Position numbers and translations under genes: made by a program
In this document: piece after piece, positions 1 through 4,671 of the stretch
Layout: the number at the start of each line of letters is the position of its first letter
Numbering within the stretch: the stretch's first letter is position 1
NCBI GenBank assembly: GCA_026785645.1
Contig: JAJAZM010000142.1
Span: forward strand, 1 to 8,026
Length of the DNA stretch: 8,026 nucleotides
DNA from: Sphingomonas bacterium
GTDB taxonomy: Bacteria; Pseudomonadota; Alphaproteobacteria; Sphingomonadales; Sphingomonadaceae
Reading direction: 5' to 3'
Notes under the pieces: model-generated
What the model saw: the letters and a program-made list of their open reading frames with translations, nothing else
The model's database searches: none
What the model was told of the DNA's origin: nothing

Positions 1-1
1 C

Positions 2-769
2 GACGACACCGTCTACCTGGAAAAATATCTCGGCGATCCGCGCCACATCGAATTCCAGGTGTTCGGCGACGGCGAAGGCAAGGCGATCCACATCGGCGAA
101 CGCGATTGCTCGATCCAGCGCCGCCACCAGAAAGTGATCGAGGAGGCCCCCTCCCCGGTGATCTCGGCCGAGCAGCGCGCGCGCATGGGCGGCGTGGTCG
201 CCAAGGCGATGGCCGACATGCATTATCGCGGCGCCGGCACGATCGAATTTCTCTACGAGAATGACGAATTCTACTTCATCGAGATGAATACCCGGCTGCA
301 GGTCGAGCATCCGGTGACCGAAATGATTAGCGACATCGATCTGGTGCGCGAGCAAATCCGCGTCGCGCAGGGCGATGGCCTGTCGGTCACCCAAGACCAG
401 GTTGTGCTTCACGGCCATGCTATCGAATGCCGAATCAACGCCGAGGATCCGGTGACCTTCGCGCCTTCGCCCGGGCTGGTGAAGAATTTCGTTGCGCCAG
501 GCGGGATGCACGTCCGGGTCGATAGCGGGCTCTACGCCGGTTATCGGGTGCCGCCCTACTACGATAGCATGATCGGCAAGCTCATTGTCTATGGCGTGAC
601 CCGCGACGATTGCATCATGCGGCTCAAGCGCGCGCTCGAGGAATTCGTGGTCGAGGGGATGAAGACCACCGTCCCCCTGCAGCAAAAGATCATCCGCACC
701 GAGGCATTCCAGCACGGCGATTACACCATCAAATGGCTCGAGCGATGGCTCGATGAATCGGGCGAATGA
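2..769 (+). CDS. accC: Acetyl-CoA carboxylase biotin carboxylase subunit (3' part, cut by window edge)
   Basis: This is the C-terminal 255 residues of biotin carboxylase, the ATP-grasp subunit that carboxylates biotin on AccB using bicarbonate and ATP, the first half-reaction of malonyl-CoA synthesis in the cytoplasm. The frame is open from base 2, so the start lies outside the window. Visible family signatures are the EKYL and ERDCSIQRRHQKVIEEAP segment, the active-site string FIEMNTRLQVEHPVTE (bases about 275-322, carrying the metal- and substrate-binding Glu, Asn and Arg) and HAIECRINAEDP with the conserved Arg. The C-terminal biotin-carboxylase domain PSPG...AGYRVPPYYDSMIGKLI is complete. 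The family is about 450 residues, so roughly the first 190 are missing because of the window edge, not because of a lesion. The stop codon overlaps the start of the next gene (ATGA at 766-769), which suggests translational coupling. accB would be expected just upstream. Confidence 0.97.
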   Translation, partial: DDTVYLEKYLGDPRHIEFQVFGDGEGKAIHIGERDCSIQRRHQKVIEEAPSPVISAEQRARMGGVVAKAMADMHYRGAGTIEFLYENDEFYFIEMNTRLQVEHPVTEMISDIDLVREQIRVAQGDGLSVTQDQVVLHGHAIECRINAEDPVTFAPSPGLVKNFVAPGGMHVRVDSGLYAGYRVPPYYDSMIGKLIVYGVTRDDCIMRLKRALEEFVVEGMKTTVPLQQKIIRTEAFQHGDYTIKWLERWLDESGE

Positions 770-1107
770 AGGCGACCATCCTCCATAATCCCGCCTGCGG
801 CACCTCGCGCAAGACGCTTGCCATCCTTGAGGAGGAAGGCGCTGACCTCAACGTCATCGATTATCTGAAGACCCCGCCGTCGCGCGACGAACTGGTTCGC
901 CTCTACGCCCGCGCGAGCATCTCGCCTCGCGACGGCCTTCGCGCCAAGGAGCCGCTGGCGACCGAGCTTGGCCTGGGCAGTGCCGATGACGACGCAATCC
1001 TTGACGCGATGGTCGCCCATCCGATCCTCATCAACCGCCCGCTGGTCGAGACCGACAAGGGCGTCCGGCTTTGCCGACCGCAGGACATCGTCCGCGAAAT
1101 TCTCTAG
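766..1107 (+). CDS. arsC: ArsC-family reductase (arsenate reductase, glutaredoxin-coupled type)
   Basis: This 113-residue protein has the thioredoxin-like fold family signature of glutaredoxin-dependent arsenate reductases. It begins ILHNPACGTSRKTL, placing the catalytic Cys at residue 11. The three arginines that bind the oxyanion in plasmid R773 ArsC appear to have counterparts at Arg59, Arg91 (HPILINRPLV) and Arg104 (RLCRP). In characterised members arsenate is bound by the Cys and reduced to arsenite with glutathione/glutaredoxin. The protein lacks the roughly 25-residue C-terminal tail of R773 ArsC, which is common for chromosomal homologues. Its ATG lies inside the end of accC (ATGA overlap), so it is probably translated by coupling to accC. 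No arsR, arsB or acr3 is nearby, so this is not a classic arsenic-resistance operon. The family is clear, but arsenate as the natural substrate is unproven; a general thiol or Spx/YffB-like role is possible. Confidence 0.9.
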   Translation: MKATILHNPACGTSRKTLAILEEEGADLNVIDYLKTPPSRDELVRLYARASISPRDGLRAKEPLATELGLGSADDDAILDAMVAHPILINRPLVETDKGVRLCRPQDIVREIL

Positions 1108-1159
1108 GCGTTGAGGATCAGGCGTTTGCGGGCAGCCTATGCCGTGATACCGCTTCAGC

Positions 1160-1918
1160 ATGAGCGGCCTTGACCCCCGGATTCTGCTTCGCGGCTATGC
1201 TGCCGGCATCTTTCCGATGGCCGACAGTCGCGACGCCGAGGAGATTTTCTGGGTCGAGCCGCGCAGCCGCGCGATCCTCCCGCTGCGCCGCTTCCGCCTG
1301 TCCCGCTCGCTCTCCCGGAGCGTCCGGCGCGATACCTTTTCAATGACCTGCGATACCGCCTTCGCCGAGGTCGTCCGCGCCTGCGCCGACCGCGAGGAAA
1401 CCTGGATCAACGCCGATATAGAACGGGCGACACTCGGCCTTCATGCCGCGGGCCAGGCCCATTCGATCGAATGCTGGGAGGGTGATGGCGACAGCCGCGT
1501 GCTGGTCGGCGGGCTGTACGGAGTGCGCCTCGGCCGTGCATTCTTCGGCGAATCGATGTTCAGCCGGCGCACCGACGCCTCGAAGGTCGCGCTGGCGTGG
1601 CTCATCGCGCGGTTGCGCTTCGGCCACTTCTTGTTGCTCGATTGCCAATTCATGACCGATCACCTCGCCTCGCTCGGCGCGGTTACCGTTAAACGCGATC
1701 TTTACGTCGCGTTGCTCTCGGGCGCACTTGGCGCGGGCTCGGCGGCGGCCGGAGCTTCATCGGGAGCATCGTTCGAATTATTCGGCGAGCTTGCACCCGG
1801 CGAGCTTCCACCGCCCGATTTCGGAGCGCTCGATCGCTTGCTCGACCCGCCCGCCGAGCGCGGGGGATCGGCCGCGCCTGGCCAGCTCATCACGCAGCTC
1901 CTCACCCAGACGTCGTAA
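1160..1918 (+). CDS. aat: Leucyl/phenylalanyl-tRNA--protein transferase
   Basis: Aat moves Leu or Phe from aminoacyl-tRNA to the N-terminal Arg or Lys of proteins, creating an N-degron for ClpS/ClpAP in the cytoplasm. Recognisable blocks are GYAAGIFPMAD (12-22), WVEPRSRAILPL (31-42), the AHSIECW string (100-106), LVGGLYGVRLGRAFFGESMFSR (115-136), DASK (139-142) and LLLDCQFMTDHLASLGA (158-174). The DxQ pair (Asp161, Gln163) and Glu131 of GESMF match residues implicated in catalysis in E. coli Aat. The ATG at 1160 lies 52 bp after arsC and gives the usual N-terminus; no strong Shine-Dalgarno is visible. At 252 residues it is slightly long: residues 181-252 include a Gly/Ala/Ser/Pro-rich stretch before a terminal PGQLITQLLTQTS that looks like the usual sphingomonad Aat ending. 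That whole tail is antisense to the 3' end of the DUF2155 gene. Confidence 0.95.
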   Translation: MSGLDPRILLRGYAAGIFPMADSRDAEEIFWVEPRSRAILPLRRFRLSRSLSRSVRRDTFSMTCDTAFAEVVRACADREETWINADIERATLGLHAAGQAHSIECWEGDGDSRVLVGGLYGVRLGRAFFGESMFSRRTDASKVALAWLIARLRFGHFLLLDCQFMTDHLASLGAVTVKRDLYVALLSGALGAGSAAAGASSGASFELFGELAPGELPPPDFGALDRLLDPPAERGGSAAPGQLITQLLTQTS

Positions 1919-2331
1919 ACCGGATGCTCGACGACGTTGAGCGACGGACTTTCCTTATACACCCACCCCGAAAACACCCGTTCCCAATTGCGGTCGGAGC
2001 GCTGGACGTCAAGCTGGACGAATGCCCCGGTCAGCCGCTCGGTCTCCCACGGCGCGGTCGAATCGCAAGCGCGGAGCCGGATCAGCGCATCCTTGGCGCG
2101 GATCGCCTGGCCCGGCTTGAGCGTGAAATCGCGGACGATCCCGTTGCGCTTGTTGAGCAAGGCGATCACCGCCACCCGCTCTGCCATCGGGGTGACGCCC
2201 GCGCTATTGACCGAAGGCGGCAAGGTTTCGGCGGTGACCCTGTTGTCGACCGCCGTCTCGTTCGGTTCGCGGTCGCAGCCGGCGATGACCAGGCCCAGCG
2301 CAACCAAGCCGACGGTTCGACCGACGCTCAC
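1702..2331 (-). CDS. DUF2155-family lipoprotein
   Basis: This 209-residue protein has a lipoprotein signal: hydrophobic residues 6-18 followed by a lipobox IAG-Cys19, so it is predicted to be lipid-anchored in the cell envelope. The core, residues about 50-150, fits the alphaproteobacterial DUF2155 family: AVIALLNKRNGIVRDFTLKPGQ, the LRACD block, AFVQLDV, and RVFSGWVYKESPSLNVVEHPVYDVWVRSC. The molecular function of this family is unknown to me. The GTG start at 2331 overlaps the TGA of the NDUFA12-like gene (GTGA), so it is probably the coupled last gene of the operon. Residues 152-209 are a low-complexity Ser/Pro/Ala/Gly tail without family character, lying wholly antisense to aat. The conserved HPVYDVWVRSCVMSW segment also overlaps the 3' end of aat. 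The tail may simply be read-through until a stop occurs in the antisense frame. Confidence 0.88.
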   Translation of the reverse strand: MSVGRTVGLVALGLVIAGCDREPNETAVDNRVTAETLPPSVNSAGVTPMAERVAVIALLNKRNGIVRDFTLKPGQAIRAKDALIRLRACDSTAPWETERLTGAFVQLDVQRSDRNWERVFSGWVYKESPSLNVVEHPVYDVWVRSCVMSWPGAADPPRSAGGSSKRSSAPKSGGGSSPGASSPNNSNDAPDEAPAAAEPAPSAPESNAT

Positions 2332-2717
2332 GCCTGATCGGGCGTCCAGGCGCTATAATCGCCGGTTGCAGCGGCACGCTTGCCGCCAGCGCGGATCGAC
2401 CCCGCCGGCCGCCACGCCTTGTCGCTGCCTGTCAGATTTGCCTCGGGCGGCTGCTCGAACGGACGCCGCGGCGGAAGCGACTGGTCCGGCAAATCGTCGA
2501 TCGTCCCGCGCAGCCACGCATTCCAGCCCGGCGGTATCCGGCTGCTGTCATTCGCGCCCGAATACATCACCCAGCGGCGCGCCGGATCCTTGCGATGCTT
2601 GAAATAGATATTGCCGGCCTCGTCGCGACCAACTTCCTCGCCATTGCGACGGGAGAATAACGACGTGCCCCAAGAGGCCCCGTTCCACCAGGTGAAGGCG
2701 TTTGCGAAAAGTCCCAT
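2328..2717 (-). CDS. NADH:ubiquinone oxidoreductase NDUFA12-family accessory subunit
   Basis: This 129-residue protein matches the NDUFA12/B17.2 accessory subunit of respiratory complex I, found in mitochondria and alphaproteobacteria and bound to the peripheral arm at the inner membrane. Signatures are FTWWNGASWGTSLFSRRNGEEVGRD (8-32), GNIYFK (35-40), RRWVMYSG (47-54), SRIPPGWNAWLRGTIDDLP (59-77), the NLTG segment (94-97) and the C-terminal RAAATGDYSAWTP (114-126). These are essentially all the conserved blocks, so the gene appears intact. The ATG at 2717 is the natural start. It lies 53 bp after the DUF192 stop on the same strand, and its TGA overlaps the GTG of the DUF2155 gene. No nuo genes are in the window; the accessory subunit is encoded apart from the core complex. 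Confidence in the family is high. The exact role in a bacterial complex I is assembly or stability by analogy. Confidence 0.93.
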   Translation of the reverse strand: MGLFANAFTWWNGASWGTSLFSRRNGEEVGRDEAGNIYFKHRKDPARRWVMYSGANDSSRIPPGWNAWLRGTIDDLPDQSLPPRRPFEQPPEANLTGSDKAWRPAGSIRAGGKRAAATGDYSAWTPDQA

Positions 2718-2770
2718 GGCGAGCCGTTAGCGCCGTTCGCGCGGGCGTTGCAAGGCCGCTGTTGCGCCGC

Positions 2771-3238
2771 TCAGCGCGTCCAGTCGACCTGATCCCCGGA
2801 CTTGAGACCGAGTTCCACTGCACGCCCGCCGGCCAGTTCGAGTACCGCCTCGATCGGTCCGCCCGACGGCAATTGGTCGAGCGACAGCGGCACCGCATTG
2901 GCCTCCACGCCGAGAATCTTGCCCCCCGGTGCGATGAACACCAGGTCAAGCGGGATCAATGTATTCTTCATCCAGAATGCCACCGGCTGCGGCGGATCGT
3001 AAGGAAAGAGCATCCCGCGGTCGGGGGCCAGCGAGTTGCGGTTCATCATCCCCGTCTGCTGCTGCTCGATGGTTCGCGCCACCTCGACCGTGAAACGATG
3101 CGTTGTGCTGCCCGAGACGATCGTCAGCGGGAGCTGGTCGAGCCCGGCGGGCGAGCGTTCAAGCGCCACGGGGCTCGCCGCTGGCTGGCATGCCGCAGGC
3201 ACCGCCACGAGCGCGGCGAAAATCAATTTGACGATCAA
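2771..3238 (-). CDS. Secreted DUF192-family protein
   Basis: This 155-residue protein has an N-terminal export signal (hydrophobic residues 5-13, then VPAAC) and a DUF192 domain at about residues 38-153. The family core is obvious: QQQTGMMNRNSLAPDRGMLFPY (60-80), FWMKNTLIPLDLVFI (88-102), GKILGVEANAVPLS (106-119) and AVLELAGGRAVELGLKSGDQV (131-151). The Cys at residue 17 could be lipidated, but the -3 residue is Pro, which is a poor lipobox, so a periplasmic soluble form is also possible. I chose the TTG at 3238 as start: it gives the signal peptide directly, and it overlaps the stop of the cold-shock gene as TTGA, implying coupled translation. The longer open frame up to 3421 runs through the second cold-shock domain in another frame and is not credible. 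A second in-frame TTG four codons on is an alternative. The biochemical function of DUF192 is unknown. Confidence 0.87.
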   Translation of the reverse strand: MIVKLIFAALVAVPAACQPAASPVALERSPAGLDQLPLTIVSGSTTHRFTVEVARTIEQQQTGMMNRNSLAPDRGMLFPYDPPQPVAFWMKNTLIPLDLVFIAPGGKILGVEANAVPLSLDQLPSGGPIEAVLELAGGRAVELGLKSGDQVDWTR

Positions 3239-3933
3239 CCGTGGCGAAGCTCGACCGCGGTCAGTCCCTTGCGCCCGTCCGCGATCCGCGCTTCGACCCG
3301 ATCCTCGGGCTGCAAATCGGCCAGTCCCGCCAGCCGCACCGTTTCCATATGCACGAAGATGTCCGCATCCGGCTCGCCCAGTCGGTTGAGGAAGCCATAG
3401 CCCTTGACGCGATTGAACCATTTCACCTCCACCGCCTCGAACGTGCCCGCATCGTCTGCCAAGGCCTGGCGGTCGGCGCGGTCAGCCGCAGCAATGGGCG
3501 GTCGAACCGGACTGGGCAAGGCTTCGCTGAGATCGATCGAAATTATCCGACGCGCCTGGAAGCCGCGATCCTGATGTTCGACGATACATTCGATCAGCGC
3601 GCCTTCCGGCAGGCTTCGGCGGCCATGATCACGAAGCACCGAGAAATGGACCAGCACATCGCCATCGCACTTGTCGCTGACGAGGAAGCCGAAGCCGCGG
3701 GTTGCGTCGAACCATTTGATCCGGCCGGCAAGGCGGATCCCGTCGCCATCATCGTGCTGGTCATCGCCATAGATGCCGCGATCATCGGTGCCGTCGAGCC
3801 CTTCGCCATCGCGGGCGGGAAGCGCATCCTCGTCTTGATTGTCATCCGCCCTGAGGACGGCATGCGCAACAATGGGTTCAGCATTTGCTGACGAACTGGC
3901 GACAGGTGCCGCACGCTCTCCGGTCTGGCGCAT
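3235..3933 (-). CDS. Double cold-shock-domain protein with acidic N-terminal extension
   Basis: This 232-residue protein contains two cold-shock (OB-fold) domains. CSD1 covers about residues 68-134, with RNP1 RGFGFLV (79-85) and RNP2 DVLVHF (92-97). CSD2 covers about 166-230, with RNP1 KGYGFL (177-182) and RNP2 DIFVHM (191-196). Both keep the leading KWF of the first strand. Such proteins bind single-stranded RNA or DNA; double-CSD forms are typical of alphaproteobacteria such as Caulobacter. The two domains are separated by a linker rich in Ala, Asp and Pro. Residues 1-66 precede CSD1 and are unusual: residues 28-66 hold 15 Asp/Glu plus many Gly and look disordered. The ATG at 3933 is the only sensible start, since an in-frame TGA lies three codons upstream. 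The stop overlaps the TTG of the DUF192 gene. The 76-bp gap after recX could hold a promoter, but I see no clear consensus. Confidence 0.93.
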   Translation of the reverse strand: MRQTGERAAPVASSSANAEPIVAHAVLRADDNQDEDALPARDGEGLDGTDDRGIYGDDQHDDGDGIRLAGRIKWFDATRGFGFLVSDKCDGDVLVHFSVLRDHGRRSLPEGALIECIVEHQDRGFQARRIISIDLSEALPSPVRPPIAAADRADRQALADDAGTFEAVEVKWFNRVKGYGFLNRLGEPDADIFVHMETVRLAGLADLQPEDRVEARIADGRKGLTAVELRHG

Positions 3934-4009
3934 GACATTTCATACCATGCTGGTCGCCATGGATAAACAGTTTTGCATCCTATATCGAAAAGCCCAGCGG
4001 GTCAGATAG
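3934..4009 (-). other. recX-cold-shock gene intergenic leader
   Basis: These 76 bp are AT-richer than the surroundings and form the only sizeable gap upstream of the cold-shock gene, so a promoter or the 5' leader of the downstream genes would be here. No clear -35/-10 pair and no strong Shine-Dalgarno before the ATG at 3933 are visible. A 12-codon mini-ORF on the minus strand (3978-3940, MQNCLSMATSMV) ends 6 nt before the cold-shock start. Its own start has AGG directly abutting it, which is too close for normal initiation. Confidence 0.35.
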
Positions 4010-4537
4010 TTACGTGTCCGAATCAAAATCTGCGGGAAGCGAAAGCACGCGCCTGGCCAGGTCAAACGGGTGTCCCGCGCGGAGCATCGCCGCCAGTGCC
4101 TTGTCCGATTCTTTGCGATCGGGTGGAGTCGCCGCATAGGGTCCGATCCGCTTGCGCCGGGCAAAGCGAAGCGCCGCTTCGTCGGCGGTTTCGCGGGCAT
4201 GGTTGCGCGCCGCAGCGCCGTCATCCTCCTCGATCCCGGCCGCCCTGAGGGCCATCGTCACGCGCCGTTCGCCAAATCCGCGGGCGCCCAGCGAGCGTGC
4301 CCGCGACAAGGCGTACGCCGGATCGTCGATGAACCCCGCTTCGGCTGCCCACTCGACGATCGTCGCCACCGGCGGGTCGCTGCTGCCCGCCCAGCCGCGC
4401 TCACGAAGCTTGCGGCGGAGGTAGTCGGCGAGTTTGCCGCGGCTGGTGGCGAAGCGCGCAACATAGGCCAGCCCGAGCTCTTTCAAGGCCGCTTCGTCGA
4501 GCGGTGGCCGGGGGCGGCGAGGTTGGCGAGCGCGCAT
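4010..4537 (-). CDS. recX: RecX family regulatory protein
   Basis: This 175-residue Arg/Ala-rich, all-helical protein matches RecX, which binds the RecA filament and modulates recombinase activity. Typical features are the N-terminal helix ALAYVARFATSRGKLADYLRRKLRERGW (starting near residue 20), VEWAAEAGFIDDPAYALSRARSLGARGFGERRVTMALRAAGI (61-102) and a third helical repeat EAALRFARRKRI...DKALAAMLRAGHPFDLARRVLSL (120-167). The family is usually about 150-180 residues, so the ATG at 4537 fits well. The open frame continues upstream to 4699, but that extension is not RecX-like and would overlap the divergent acyl-AMP ligase start. recA is not in the window, so the gene is unlinked or at least not adjacent. 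It lies first in a minus-strand run, 76 bp before the cold-shock gene. No Shine-Dalgarno is evident. Function is assigned by family; divergent RecX members are sometimes of uncertain role. Confidence 0.87.
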   Translation of the reverse strand: MRARQPRRPRPPLDEAALKELGLAYVARFATSRGKLADYLRRKLRERGWAGSSDPPVATIVEWAAEAGFIDDPAYALSRARSLGARGFGERRVTMALRAAGIEEDDGAAARNHARETADEAALRFARRKRIGPYAATPPDRKESDKALAAMLRAGHPFDLARRVLSLPADFDSDT

Positions 4538-4671
4538 GTCGCCATGTTTGTGCCACAGTCGGTGACCATCACGCAAAGGCAGGGAAATGCCGCCAGCCGA
4601 CGAAGGCAAATGCGCTACGATATTCGTGATGGGACCAGGACACAGACGTAATCGACCGCGATATCCAGACC
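4538..4671. promoter_or_regulatory. Divergent intergenic region between recX and the acyl-AMP ligase
   Basis: Both flanking genes start outward from these 134 bp, so at least the ligase promoter and probably a recX promoter must lie here. I cannot assign a -35/-10 pair with confidence. The only structure seen is an 8-bp inverted repeat, CCATCACG at 4566-4573 and CGTGATGG at 4625-4632, separated by 51 bp. An in-frame TGA at 4627-4629 closes the ligase frame upstream of its ATG at 4672, which fixes that start. No good Shine-Dalgarno is present directly before it. Confidence 0.5.

Noticed and set aside
2718..2770. Possible hairpin (AGCGCC/GGCGTT) between the DUF192 and NDUFA12-like genes
   Set aside because: The stem is short with a wobble and no T-run follows on the minus strand; it is not distinguishable from chance in such GC-rich DNA.
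3239..3421. Extended start of the DUF192 protein at 3421
   Set aside because: It would translate the second cold-shock domain region in a wrong frame and bury the signal peptide; the TTG at 3238 gives a normal exported protein.
3241..3891. 216-codon plus-strand open frame opposite the cold-shock gene
   Set aside because: The minus strand encodes two complete cold-shock domains; the plus-strand translation has no recognisable domain.
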